From Streptomyces dysideae (GTDB lineage: Bacteria > Actinomycetota > Actinomycetes > Streptomycetales > Streptomycetaceae): a stretch of 64,000 nt of DNA. The stretch spans positions 62,001-126,000 of the forward strand of contig NZ_KQ949092.1 of assembly GCF_001514305.1 (NCBI RefSeq), given 5' to 3'. Positions 8,141 to 16,329 of this stretch are shown piece by piece. The notes beneath the pieces are model-generated. The model did not search any database. It worked only from the letters and a program-made list of their open reading frames with translations, and had not been told where the DNA came from. The translations under genes were made by a program, and so were the position numbers. Position 1 is the stretch's first letter. Every line of letters starts with the position of its first letter.

Positions 8141-8572
8141 ATGACCGTGACCACCGACACGACGACCCGCGCCGTGGTCGAGGAGCTGCTGCGCAGGATC
8201 GGCCGGGGCGACCCCGAGCACATCGCCGAGCTGTACGCCGACGACGCCGACTGGAAGCTGAACTGGCCCGAGGACGAGCACGGCCGCACCGCCACCCCCT
8301 GGATCCGCCACCGCTCCGGCCGGGCCGACGTGGCCGCCCACTACCGGGAGCTGGCCGCGCACCACGTGCCCGGAGCGGCGGCCACGCAGGTCGAGCGGAT
8401 CCTGGTCGACGGCACCGACGCCGTGGTGCTGGGCGAGATCCGGCAGACGGCCGCCGCCACCGGACGCCCGTATCGCGCCAGGTTCGCCCTGCACCTCACC
8501 GTCGAGGCCGGTCGGGTCGTCCGCCATCACGTGTACGAGGACGACCTCGCCGTCGCCCGGGCCTTCGCGTAG
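8141..8572 (+). CDS. SnoaL-like / NTF2-fold protein
   Basis: 143 residues, starting at ATG 8141 with GGAGAGG 6 nt upstream. The cone-shaped NTF2 fold is suggested by VVEELLRRIGRGDPEHIAEL, LYADDADWKLNWPEDE and a run of beta strands ending RVVRHHVYEDDLAVARAF. Such proteins include polyketide cyclases and many uncharacterised ligand-binding or isomerase proteins. No catalytic assignment is possible. A separate transcript, divergent from the nitroreductase. Confidence 0.75.
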   Translation: MTVTTDTTTRAVVEELLRRIGRGDPEHIAELYADDADWKLNWPEDEHGRTATPWIRHRSGRADVAAHYRELAAHHVPGAAATQVERILVDGTDAVVLGEIRQTAAATGRPYRARFALHLTVEAGRVVRHHVYEDDLAVARAFA

Positions 8573-8593
8573 CGGACCGGACACCCACGACGG

Positions 8594-9241
8594 CTACAGC
8601 AGCATCCCCCCCGCCAACGCCAGGATCACCGCACTCGACACCAGCGCCGTCACCAGCCGCCCCCGATCACCCGTCAGTGCCTGTCCCAGCAACGCCCCGC
8701 CGCCGGCCAGTGACAGCTGCCAGCTCGCGGACGCGGTGAACGCCGCCAGGACGAACACCCCTTGTTCCAGGGCCGGTAGGGCGACCGTGGCACGGGTGCC
8801 GAGGACCAGGGCCGCGAAGTAGATCACGGTGGTGGGGTTGAGGAGGGTGATGCCGAGCAGCGACAGGTAGGCGCGGGCGGGGCTCGGCGGAGGTGGCGTG
8901 GTGCGGGTGGCGAGCCGGTGGCGGCGGTACTGCCGTACGGCGGTGACGGCGCCGCGTATCGCAAGCGCCACCAGGACCAGGGCGGAGGCCCAGCGCAGGG
9001 GCCCCAGGAGCGGCTGCAGCGCGGCGGCGAGCGCGGCGCCGCCGACCGTGGCCAAGAGGGCGTAGAGCCCGTCGGCGGTCGCGACGCCCAGCGCGGCGCA
9101 GACACCGGTGCGCAGGGACGTCCGGGCGGTCAGGGAGACGAGGTAGGTCGCGACCGCGCCGACGGGCACGGCGATGCCGTAGCCCGCGAGCAGTCCCGCG
9201 ACGAGCGCGGCCGTCACGACGTGGGAAGCGTCGGCCTCCAC
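8594..9241 (-). CDS. LysE family amino-acid exporter
   Basis: About 207-215 residues; starts GTG at 9241 or GTG at 9217 (VTAALVAGLLAGYGIAVP), the second matching the family's usual beginning at the first helix. Six hydrophobic helices are visible. The LysE/RhtB features are GYGIAVPVGAVATYL in helix 1, GVATADGLYALLATVGG in helix 2-3 and LGITLLNPTTVIYFAALV in helix 4. Predicted inner-membrane exporter of an amino acid or small cationic solute; substrate unknown. Convergent with the SnoaL-like gene 21 bp away. Confidence 0.82.
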   Translation of the reverse strand: MEADASHVVTAALVAGLLAGYGIAVPVGAVATYLVSLTARTSLRTGVCAALGVATADGLYALLATVGGAALAAALQPLLGPLRWASALVLVALAIRGAVTAVRQYRRHRLATRTTPPPPSPARAYLSLLGITLLNPTTVIYFAALVLGTRATVALPALEQGVFVLAAFTASASWQLSLAGGGALLGQALTGDRGRLVTALVSSAVILALAGGMLL

Positions 9242-9456
9242 CGTCGGCCGGGCTGCTGCTGGAACCGCACCGGACGAACGGCGGTGACGGTCAGCGGCAG
9301 GGGGAGGGAGATCGTAGGCATGGCCGGATTCTGGGGTACGGAAGCCGCGCCCACAAGCCGATTTCCTCCGGGGGCCCACCGACACGCGGGGCGGGGCGAC
9401 CATCCCCGGCCAGATTGCCGCCGTAGCCGATCTGGCCGAACTTGACGTGGCCTCAC

Positions 9457-9475
9457 TAGATGCCCGGGGCATCTA
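9457..9475. promoter_or_regulatory. 19-bp perfect palindrome before the P450 gene
   Basis: Arms TAGATGCCC and GGGCATCTA around one central G, 42 bp before the P450 ATG. Perfect symmetry and position suggest the operator of a dimeric repressor (TetR- or MarR-like). No regulator gene adjoins it; the AraC gene at 12472 is the nearest regulator. Confidence 0.55.
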
Positions 9476-9517
9476 CTGAAGATCGGCACGACGCACTCTT
9501 CGTCTGCGAGGTCTCCC

Positions 9518-10717
9518 ATGACGGAACCGCACACCGTCGCCTTCCCCCAGGACCGGACCTGTCCCTACCACCCGCCCGCCGCCTACGACCCGTTGCGTGA
9601 CGAGCGCCCCCTGTCCCGGATCACGCTCTACGACGGCCGCCCGGCCTGGCTGGTCACCGGCCACGCCCTGGCCCGCACCCTGCTGGCCGACCCGCGCCTG
9701 TCGACCGACCGCACCCGCCCCGGATTCCCCGCACCCACCGCGCGCTTCGAGGCGGTCCGCAACCGCAGGACGGCCCTGCTGGGCGTCGACGACCCCGAAC
9801 ACCGGGTCCAGCGGCGGATGATGGTGCCCAGCTTCACCCTCAAACGCGCCGTGGAACTGCGCCCCGAGATCCAGCGGATCGTGGACGAGCGGCTCGACGC
9901 GATGATCGCGCAGGGGCCGCCCGCCGAGCTGGTGAGCGCCTTCGCGCTGCCCGTGCCGTCGATGGTGATCTGCGCGCTGCTCGGTGTCCCGTACGCCGAC
10001 CACGACTTCTTCGAGGCGCAGTCACGCCGGCTGCTGCGCGGCCCGAAGGCCGCCGACATCGAGGACGCCCGCGACCAACTGGAGGCATACTTCCACGAGT
10101 TGATCGACCGCAAGGAGAAGCAGCGGGATCCCGGCGACGGCGTCCTCGACCAACTCGTCCACGAGCAGCTGCGCGAGGGCACGATGGACCGCCCGGAGCT
10201 GATCGCCCTCGCGATCATCCTCCTCGTCGCGGGCCACGAGACCACCGCCAACATGATCTCGCTCGGCACCTTCACCCTCCTCCAACACCCCGACCGCCTG
10301 GCCGAGTTGCGCGCCGACCCGACGCTGATGCCCGCCGCGGTCGAGGAGCTCATGCGGATGCTGTCCATCGCGGACGGCCTGCTGCGGCTGGCCCTGGAGG
10401 ACATCGACGCGGCCGGGACGACGATCCGGGCCGGTGACGGGGTGCTCTTCTCGACGTCGGTCATCAACCGCGACGAGGCCGTCTACCCGGCCCCCGACAC
10501 CCTGGACTGGACCCGCTCGGCCCGCCACCATGTCGCGTTCGGTTTCGGCATCCACCAGTGCCTCGGCCAGAACCTGGCCCGCGCCGAGATGGAGATCGCC
10601 CTGCGCGCCCTCTTCGACCGGCTGCCCGCCCTGCGTCTCGCGGCGCCGCCCGACGAGATCCCCTTCAAGCCCGGCGACACGATCCAGGGGATGCTGGAAC
10701 TCCCCGTGACCTGGTAA
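9518..10717 (+). CDS. Cytochrome P450 (CYP105/CYP107-type, bacterial class I)
   Basis: 399 residues. The oxygen-activating I-helix motif GHETT is at 239-243, and the haem-binding loop FGFGIHQCLGQ carries the axial cysteine C348. The N-terminus DRTCPYHPPAAYDPLRDERP is that of soluble Streptomyces P450s and no membrane anchor is present. The ferredoxin gene begins 12 bp after the stop, providing electrons in a class I chain; a reductase is not encoded nearby. Substrate unknown; CYP105 members hydroxylate xenobiotics and natural products. The promoter carries the palindrome at 9457-9475. Confidence 0.93.
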   Translation: MTEPHTVAFPQDRTCPYHPPAAYDPLRDERPLSRITLYDGRPAWLVTGHALARTLLADPRLSTDRTRPGFPAPTARFEAVRNRRTALLGVDDPEHRVQRRMMVPSFTLKRAVELRPEIQRIVDERLDAMIAQGPPAELVSAFALPVPSMVICALLGVPYADHDFFEAQSRRLLRGPKAADIEDARDQLEAYFHELIDRKEKQRDPGDGVLDQLVHEQLREGTMDRPELIALAIILLVAGHETTANMISLGTFTLLQHPDRLAELRADPTLMPAAVEELMRMLSIADGLLRLALEDIDAAGTTIRAGDGVLFSTSVINRDEAVYPAPDTLDWTRSARHHVAFGFGIHQCLGQNLARAEMEIALRALFDRLPALRLAAPPDEIPFKPGDTIQGMLELPVTW

Positions 10718-10729
10718 GAGGATCCGGTC

Positions 10730-10930
10730 ATGCACATCGACATCGACAAGGACCTCTGCATCGGCGCCGGCCAGTGCGCCCTGGCCGCCCCGGACGTCTT
10801 CACCCAGGACGACGACGGCTTCAGCACCCTGCAACCCGGCGGCGAGGACGGCACCGGCGACCCGATGGTCCGGGAGGCGGCGAGGGCCTGCCCGGTCGGC
10901 GCGATCACGGTGTCCGAGACGGCGGGGTGA
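10730..10930 (+). CDS. [3Fe-4S] ferredoxin, P450 partner
   Basis: 66 residues with the three-cysteine pattern of Streptomyces SoyB-type ferredoxins: C10, C16 and C54 followed by proline (LCIGAGQC and ACPVGAI). A fourth cluster cysteine is replaced by alanine in IGAGQCALAAP, as usual for [3Fe-4S] forms. It shares an operon with the P450. Its last 26 bp overlap the tail of the antisense sigma-factor pseudogene. Confidence 0.93.
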   Translation: MHIDIDKDLCIGAGQCALAAPDVFTQDDDGFSTLQPGGEDGTGDPMVREAARACPVGAITVSETAG

Positions 10931-11416
10931 GGCCGGGCAGTTCGAGCACGGCCACGTCGAGCCGGCGCAGCCGGTCCGGGTCGGCGATCACCTCGTACGA
11001 CGTGATCCGTTCGCCCTCGACGGTCACCCTGAGGGCGAACAGCAGCCGACCGCGCGGGGCGACGACGACTCCGACGTCGCCGTCGACGAGGGCCGCCGCG
11101 GCGCGCCGGGCCCGGTCGCGCAGCAGCACCGTGCCCTCCGCCACCGCCCGGGCACCCCGCAGCTCCCGCGGCACCCCGGGCGGCAGGATCGGCACGGCGT
11201 ACGGCGTACGGCGTCCGGCGCCAGCACGTCGAGCAGTGCGCCGAGGTCGCCGCCCCGCGCGGCGGCGAGGAACGCCTCGACGACCCTCCGATGCCGGTCG
11301 AGTTCGGCCCCCGGGACCGCGGGAGCGCCCCGGACCTTGAGCCGGGCCCGGCTGGCGAGCTTCTTCGCGGCCGGCTGCGAACGGTCCACCACCTGGGCGA
11401 CCTGGTCGAAGGGCAC
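10905..11416 (-). pseudogene. SigJ-like ECF sigma factor, C-terminal fragment with frameshift
   Basis: The fragment opens in sigma region 4 (MPFDQVAQVVDRSQPAAKKLASRARL, DNA-binding helix) and continues into the fused SnoaL-like domain (DRHRRVVEAFLAAARGGDLG, VLAPDAVRR). Near 11200 a duplicated 7-base block (CCGTACG repeated) shifts the frame, and the remainder (ELRGARAVAEGTVLL to RLRRLDVAVLELPG) lies in another frame to the stop at 10905. Region 2 and the start are absent: beyond 11416 the sequence becomes a flavoprotein fragment on the opposite strand. Confidence 0.8.
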
Positions 11417-11516
11417 GCCCTTCCTCTACGTCGTCTGCGCCGCCGGGATCGCCGCGGACGTCAGCAAGCTGATCACCGCCGCTCAGGAGCGGGACGGGGC
11501 GCGGGGCTGGGGCTGA
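11415..11516 (+). pseudogene. Flavoprotein (PPC decarboxylase-like) N-terminal fragment
   Basis: Thirty-odd residues, FLYVVCAAGIAADVSKLI followed by TAAQERD, match the first strand and helix of actinobacterial flavoproteins of the phosphopantothenoylcysteine decarboxylase family. The match ends at the dispersed repeat beginning about 11500 and stops at 11514-11516. No start codon or remainder is present. It is directly fused, tail to tail, with the sigma-factor remnant. Confidence 0.5.
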
Positions 11517-11560
11517 GTCGATGTGCGGCTCCGCCGCGTGGGCGCGACCAGCCACGAACG
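11516..11560 (+). repeat. Short dispersed repeat, copy B
   Basis: GTCGATGTGCGGCTCCGCCG then CGTGGGCGCGACCAGCCACG; preceded by GCGCGGGGCTGG, which also precedes copies C and D as GGCGGGGCTGTG and GCGCGGGGCTGTG. It lies downstream of the phytanoyl-CoA dioxygenase gene. Confidence 0.7.
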
Positions 11561-11580
11561 ACCCACAGCCGAAACACCCC

Positions 11581-12402
11581 CTAGTGCGGCCCGTGCGGTT
11601 CAAACTCCGTACCGCACGGCCCAGCCCCCTCACTCTCGGCCAACCGCACCCGCTCCCCACGCATCGACACAGTCCGGTAGTACCTCCCGATGCGCTCGGC
11701 CGAAGACCCCGCATAGTGCCCGATGAACGAACGCCGGAACCGCTCAACCGACCCGTTCGGCTGCGACCCATGCACCAGACTCCCGTTGAAGAACAGCACG
11801 TCCCCCGGCCGCATATCGACGGGCACAGCCGCGAGCCCGTCCGGCGGCGGCACATACTCCCGCGCGAACGACACCTCCGCATCGGCCACCTCAGGACAGA
11901 ACAGATCCATCGCATGCGTACCGGGCACGACCTCAAGACCACCGTTCTCCCGGTCGATCACATCGCAGGCGATCCACGCCGCCACACACGTACCCGGCTC
12001 GACCCGCAGATAGAAGTTGTCCTGGTGCAGCGCCTGCCCCCGGGCCCCCGGCGGCTTGAAGTAGAACATGCTCTGCGCGGCCAGCACTTCCTCCCCGAGC
12101 AGCACCTCCAGCACAGCGCGCAGCCGCGGGTCGAGGAGCACACTCAGGGACAGCTCGTTGATCTCGTGCGGCTGCATCACCCTCGGGTAGGTGTGCAGCG
12201 GGTCGCCGGAGTCCGCCCGCGGCTCGAAATGCCCGCGCACCGGCCCCGCCGCACGCAGCGCCGCGAACTCCGCGCACAGCCGCTCGATCTCGTCGTACCC
12301 GAACAGCCCGCGTACGACAGTGAAGCCCTCCCCCTCGAACTGGCGGCGCCCGGCCTCGGGCAGGATGGGAGCGCCGGCGGCGCCGATGTCCATGGCTGTC
12401 AT
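11581..12402 (-). CDS. Phytanoyl-CoA dioxygenase family protein (Fe(II)/2-oxoglutarate)
   Basis: 273 residues, ATG at 12400-12402 with GAGGAG 7 nt upstream. The iron-binding facial triad is visible as H-x-D in ALHQDNFYLRVE and the distal histidine in NGSLVHGSQPN, followed by the 2-oxoglutarate arginine in FRRSFIGHY. PhyH enzymes hydroxylate substrates as different as phytanoyl-CoA, ectoine and antibiotics, so the substrate is open. Divergently transcribed from an AraC-type regulator whose start lies 69 bp away, the probable controller. Confidence 0.88.
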   Translation of the reverse strand: MTAMDIGAAGAPILPEAGRRQFEGEGFTVVRGLFGYDEIERLCAEFAALRAAGPVRGHFEPRADSGDPLHTYPRVMQPHEINELSLSVLLDPRLRAVLEVLLGEEVLAAQSMFYFKPPGARGQALHQDNFYLRVEPGTCVAAWIACDVIDRENGGLEVVPGTHAMDLFCPEVADAEVSFAREYVPPPDGLAAVPVDMRPGDVLFFNGSLVHGSQPNGSVERFRRSFIGHYAGSSAERIGRYYRTVSMRGERVRLAESEGAGPCGTEFEPHGPH

Positions 12403-12471
12403 GCGTGCACTCCTCGGTCGGATGTCCTTCGCCCGCCAAGCTAGGCCCCCACCCATGCCAGGAGGATGACC

Positions 12472-13386
12472 GTGCGTGCTGACGGATTGCCCGGGACTGC
12501 TGCCGCCGGCGATCCCGCACCGCCGCCGGGCCTGGTGGTGGCCGGCCACTTCGACCAGCCGCAGGGCTACGGCATCAACCGGCCGCACGGCGCGGACAGT
12601 TGGCTGTTCACCTGGACGACCGGCGGTCAGGGCAGACTGCGGCACGGCGGGGCCGAGGTCCGGGCCGCGGCGGGGGACCTGGTGGTGCTCGGCCCGGGCG
12701 TTCCGCATTCCTACGGTGTCGAACCGGGCGTACCGCACTGGCGGTTCTGGTGGGCGCACTGCCAGGCCCGGCCGTCGTGGCAGGCCTGGCTGCGCCCGTA
12801 CGACGCCGGGGGCGGGATGTACGTCGTCGCGCCGACGCCGGACGCGGTGCGCGGCCGCGTCGAGGCGGCGTTCCGCCGGATGCTCGCCGATGCCCGCTGG
12901 ACCGGCACTGAGGCGCCGCCCGCCGTCGCGCCCGGGGACGACGCGGTCGCCGTGGCGCACGGCACCGCCGCCCGTGAACTCGCTCTGTGCGCACTGGAGG
13001 AGGCCCTCCTGCTCGCCGCCGTCACCGCGCGGATGCCATCGCCCCGGCCCGGTGCGGACGACCGGGTGCGCCGGGCCGAAGAGCTGATCGCCGCTGACCC
13101 GGGCGCGCCGCACACCGTCCGCTCGCTCGCCGCGCACGTCGCCCTGTCGCCCTCGCGGTTCGCCCACCTGTTCACGCAACAGCTCGGTCAGTCACCGATG
13201 CGGGCGCTGCGCGAGGCGCGGCTGCGGCATGCCGCACGGCTGCTGGAGGGGACCGATCTGTCCGTGGAACGTGTGTCCTTCGCCTCCGGTTTCGCCAGCC
13301 CCTTCCACTTCAACCGGGTGTTCCGCGAGCGCTTCGGGATACCGCCCGGTGCCTACCGGAAGAGCGGTTCAATGGTTGGAGAGTGA
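12472..13386 (+). CDS. AraC/XylS family transcriptional regulator
   Basis: 304 residues. The GTG at 12472 is preferred because AGGAGG lies 6 nt before it; an ATG at 12466 has none. The N-terminal cupin domain (GRLRHGGAEVRAAAGDLVVL then GPGVPHSYG) probably binds a sugar or similar ligand. The C-terminal half has the double helix-turn-helix: TVRSLAAHVALSPSRFAHLF and VERVSFASGFASPFHFNRVF with the closing FGIPPGAYRK. It is divergent from the PhyH gene; the shared 69-bp region holds both promoters. Confidence 0.92.
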   Translation: MRADGLPGTAAAGDPAPPPGLVVAGHFDQPQGYGINRPHGADSWLFTWTTGGQGRLRHGGAEVRAAAGDLVVLGPGVPHSYGVEPGVPHWRFWWAHCQARPSWQAWLRPYDAGGGMYVVAPTPDAVRGRVEAAFRRMLADARWTGTEAPPAVAPGDDAVAVAHGTAARELALCALEEALLLAAVTARMPSPRPGADDRVRRAEELIAADPGAPHTVRSLAAHVALSPSRFAHLFTQQLGQSPMRALREARLRHAARLLEGTDLSVERVSFASGFASPFHFNRVFRERFGIPPGAYRKSGSMVGE

Positions 13387-13729
13387 GTCGACGAGACCCA
13401 CCGGAGGTGCGGTGGGGTGGCCGTTCAATGGTTGCCGCGGGGAGCGCCGACGAGTCAGGTGAATACGGTTTCCAATTGCCGTAACGATACGGCGGCATTG
13501 ATCCCCGGCCCGCATTGACGATTCGTCAAAATGGATCTCTGGGTACGCAATGCACAAAACTGCGGTATCACTTGTTCCGTCTCGCTGACCTGTGCAAAGG
13601 TGTGCACGCTCCCCATGCGTCCCCTGCTCCAAAAGAGCCGCGCCGGGCGAAAGTTGGTGAGCTCAATCCCCGCTACATACCTCTTGGTATGGACTTTTGG
13701 TGCCGCATGCCCTCGGGAGGAATGCCGCT
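13387..13729 (+). promoter_or_regulatory. Intergenic region with palindrome ahead of the sigma/ricin protein
   Basis: 343 bp, less GC-rich than the surroundings, with no gene. It holds a perfect inverted repeat at 13676-13691 (CATACC, spacer TCTT, GGTATG) ending 38 bp before the GTG start. The half-site TTGGTATG also occurs upstream of the paralogue, at 28617-28624. A shared regulator or self-directed ECF-type promoter is possible but not shown. Confidence 0.4.
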
Positions 13730-15940
13730 GTGCACGACGCAGGCCTGTCGAATTCCCCAAGCAGTGCCCGCCTCTTCGGCGTGACGGACGCACAACTGAG
13801 CGCCGAACTCAAGAAGTGGACGGGCGCGTCGCCGGCGCTGCACCCGGTGGGTGAACTCCTCGACCGGCACTGGGAAGCGGGCTTTGCCTACGCGCGGCTG
13901 TGTACCGACGACGCCCGTTCCGCGGGAATGCTCACCACCGCGGCGTTCACCAGGCTCTTCGGTGAGTCCCTCCGGCAGACCGGGCCGAGCGCCGCGTGGC
14001 GCCCCCATCTGCTCGTCACCGTGCGCCGGATCGTGGCGGAATGGGACACCGACCGCAGACGGGAGCAGCTCCACCCCGAGCTGAGATCCGAGGCCGGCGA
14101 GGGGGAGCGGCTCGCCGCCCGGCTGCTGCCGCCCGCGGACCGGCGTCTGCTGTCCGGTGCGTTCCAGCGGCTGCCCCAGTCGGCCCGTTGCGTGCTGTGG
14201 CACAGCGAGGTGGAGGCCGAGCCGCTGGAGATTCCCGCCGGGTTGCTCGGCCTGTGCGAGGAGGACGCCCGCATTGAACTGGAGCGCGCCCGCGAGAGGT
14301 TGCGCGAGGAGTCCCTCCAGTTGCACCGCGAGCTCGCCCCCGAGCAGGAGTGCGGGCGCTTCGCACGGATGCTGGACGTCACCTACCGGCGCGGCGGCGT
14401 CGACGTCGACCCCGACCTGCGCGAGCACCTGGACCGGTGCCGGCACTGCCATCAGACCGCCGAGCAACTGAGCCAGTTCAACGCGGGGCTCGGCCTCGCC
14501 CTGGCCGAAGCGGTGCTCGGCTGGGGTGCGCGTGCCTACGTCGAGTCGAGAGCCGCGCAGACCGAGGAGGCCGCGGCGGGCACCACCGCCGAGCACGAGG
14601 CGGTGCCGCCACCCGTCATCGCGGGCGAGTCCTTCTTCGCGGAGGGCGAGGCGTCCGCTCCTGCGGCTGAGGCTTTTCCTGCCGGGGGAGGGGCCTTGGC
14701 TCCTGTGGATGGGGCATTTCCCGCCGGGAGTGAGGCGTTCGTTCCTGCGGCGGGGGCATTTCCCGCCGGGAGTGAGGCGTTCGTTCCTGCGGCGGGGGCA
14801 TTCCCTGCCGGGAGTGAGGCGTTCGCTCCCGTGGTTGGCGCATACGGCGCCGGAGGCGAGGCCTTCGCCCCCGTGGGGGAGCCCTTCTTCACCGAGGGAG
14901 ATGCCTTCGGCGCCGCGGCCACGCCCGCGGACGGCGCTCCCACCGCCGGAGACGCGGCCGGCGTCCCCGGCCCCCGCACCGGTCGCCGCACCCACGCCAC
15001 TCCCGGTGGCTCCCGTACCGCCTCCCGCCGCTCGGCCCACAAGGCCGCCCGCCGCCCCCGTCCCCGCCGCCGCAACCTCACCGCGGCCATCATGACCGTC
15101 AGCGGCCTGATCGTCCTCCCGCTGGTCCTGTGGTCCACCCTCGGCAACGGCGACGGCACGAACCCGGCCGCCGACGACCGCCCCTCCGAGGCGCCCGGCT
15201 CCGACCGGGGCACGTCGACCAGTAACCCCTCCTGGGCCGGGGCCGAAGAGGCCGCCAAGGGCACCCTGCGCGGACGGCTGCACAACCTCGGCTCCGGCCT
15301 GTGCGTCGGCATCGTCGGCGGAAAGGCCGTCGAGGGCGCCGAGACCGAGCTCACCACCTGCTCCTCGGCGCCCGGCCAGCAGTGGTCGTACGAGACCGAC
15401 GGACTCGTGCGCAACGGCGAGGACCTCGGCCTCTGCCTCGACTCCCACCTCGGGTACTCGGTCCGGCTGGCCCCCTGCACGGGCACGACCCACCCGGACA
15501 CCAAGAACATCCGCTACGACTTCACCCTCCAGGGCACCCTCGTACCGCGCTTCAACCAGGAACTCGCCCTCACCCCCGCCGCCACCGACGGCTCGGGCGC
15601 GCTGGTCCTCAAGACCCGCGACGCCAATGAGGACCAGCGCTGGGTCGTCGACACCTCGAAGACCGAACTCCAGATGGAGGTCGTCAACTGGGACGCGGAG
15701 ACCCCCGCCGCACCGAAACCCACGCCCACCCCCAAGCAGGCGAAGACGCCGACACCGACGCCGACCGCCACCCCGTCCACCCCGCGGCCGACCCCGACGC
15801 CGACGAGCCCGTACCCCGGCGGCGCAACCTGCTCCCCCTACTCGTACGGCTGCTCGTGGAACGGGGATTACGGCCAGGGCGGTTGGCCCGGTTACAACGG
15901 CGGCTACGGCTACGGCTATGGCGGCGGCGGCCGTCGCTGA
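13730..15940 (+). CDS. ECF sigma-like/zinc-finger/TM protein with C-terminal ricin lectin domain (paralogue 1)
   Basis: 736 residues; GTG start with GGGAGG 9 nt upstream. Residues 1-200 resemble ECF sigma regions 2 and 4 (AFTRLFGESL, AFQRLPQSARCVLWHSEVE). A zinc-binding anti-sigma motif, HLDRCRHC, lies at about 232. Next come a low-complexity stretch with 14-residue repeats (AFPAGSEAFVPAAG), one membrane helix at about 449-472 (AAIMTVSGLIVLPLVLW), an outside ricin-B-type domain (about 512-643, QQWSYE and DQRWVVD as QxW motifs), a Pro/Thr stretch and a Gly/Tyr-rich tail. The layout matches one-component sigma factors with built-in anti-sigma and sensor parts. The protein would sense a carbohydrate outside and act inside. 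A paralogue lies at 28826. Confidence 0.75.
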   Translation: MHDAGLSNSPSSARLFGVTDAQLSAELKKWTGASPALHPVGELLDRHWEAGFAYARLCTDDARSAGMLTTAAFTRLFGESLRQTGPSAAWRPHLLVTVRRIVAEWDTDRRREQLHPELRSEAGEGERLAARLLPPADRRLLSGAFQRLPQSARCVLWHSEVEAEPLEIPAGLLGLCEEDARIELERARERLREESLQLHRELAPEQECGRFARMLDVTYRRGGVDVDPDLREHLDRCRHCHQTAEQLSQFNAGLGLALAEAVLGWGARAYVESRAAQTEEAAAGTTAEHEAVPPPVIAGESFFAEGEASAPAAEAFPAGGGALAPVDGAFPAGSEAFVPAAGAFPAGSEAFVPAAGAFPAGSEAFAPVVGAYGAGGEAFAPVGEPFFTEGDAFGAAATPADGAPTAGDAAGVPGPRTGRRTHATPGGSRTASRRSAHKAARRPRPRRRNLTAAIMTVSGLIVLPLVLWSTLGNGDGTNPAADDRPSEAPGSDRGTSTSNPSWAGAEEAAKGTLRGRLHNLGSGLCVGIVGGKAVEGAETELTTCSSAPGQQWSYETDGLVRNGEDLGLCLDSHLGYSVRLAPCTGTTHPDTKNIRYDFTLQGTLVPRFNQELALTPAATDGSGALVLKTRDANEDQRWVVDTSKTELQMEVVNWDAETPAAPKPTPTPKQAKTPTPTPTATPSTPRPTPTPTSPYPGGATCSPYSYGCSWNGDYGQGGWPGYNGGYGYGYGGGGRR
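14712..14837 (+). repeat. Three 42-bp in-frame tandem repeats within paralogue 1
   Basis: Three nearly identical 42-bp units encoding GAFPAGSEAFVPAA, flanked by further degraded 14-residue units on both sides. The unit length keeps the frame, so copy number could vary and change the length of the linker between the zinc finger and the membrane helix. Confidence 0.9.
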
Positions 15941-15976
15941 CAGGCGTCAGCAGGACGACCCCTGCGGTTCCTGGGT

Positions 15977-16305
15977 TCAGGCGCCGGTGCCTGCCCGCAG
16001 CACCGTCAGGAACACCCAGTTCCCGGAAACGGGCACCTCACGGGCCGTCCACCTCACCTTCAGGGGGTCCCGCTCGTCCGGCGGCGTCACCAGACGGAGG
16101 CGCGCAGTTCGGAGGTGCGGCAGCGGGTGCCGGTGGCGGCCGACTCGGTCGCAGGGCTGCTCGTGCCGACCGGTGTCTGCGCACTGCTCGCCGAGCCGCC
16201 CCCGCCGTCACAGGCGGCCAGCAGTGCCACCAGCGCGGCGACGCTCACAAGGGGAGTCGTGCGGCGTAAGGCCCGGGCCGCGGATGCACATGCCATGCCT
16301 GTCAC
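15977..16305 (-). pseudogene. DUF4232-type lipoprotein, internal deletion
   Basis: The first part is a clear lipoprotein signal (TTPLVSVAALVALLAAC with lipobox LAAC) leading to CRTSELRAS, the opening of DUF4232 domains. It is cut at once by a stop after SVW. The last part of such a domain (RWTAREVPVSGNWVFLTVL to a stop at 15977) is found in another frame 30 bp further on. Roughly 80 central residues are missing. Probably a dead secreted lipoprotein. Confidence 0.65.
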
Positions 16306-16329
16306 GCGTCCCCGCTTCCCGGGATGTAC

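Noticed and set aside
10905..13179. Long minus-strand frames extending through the sigma remnant and upstream of the PhyH gene
   Set aside because: They are antisense shadows of the AraC gene and neighbours; real starts with ribosome sites lie inside them.
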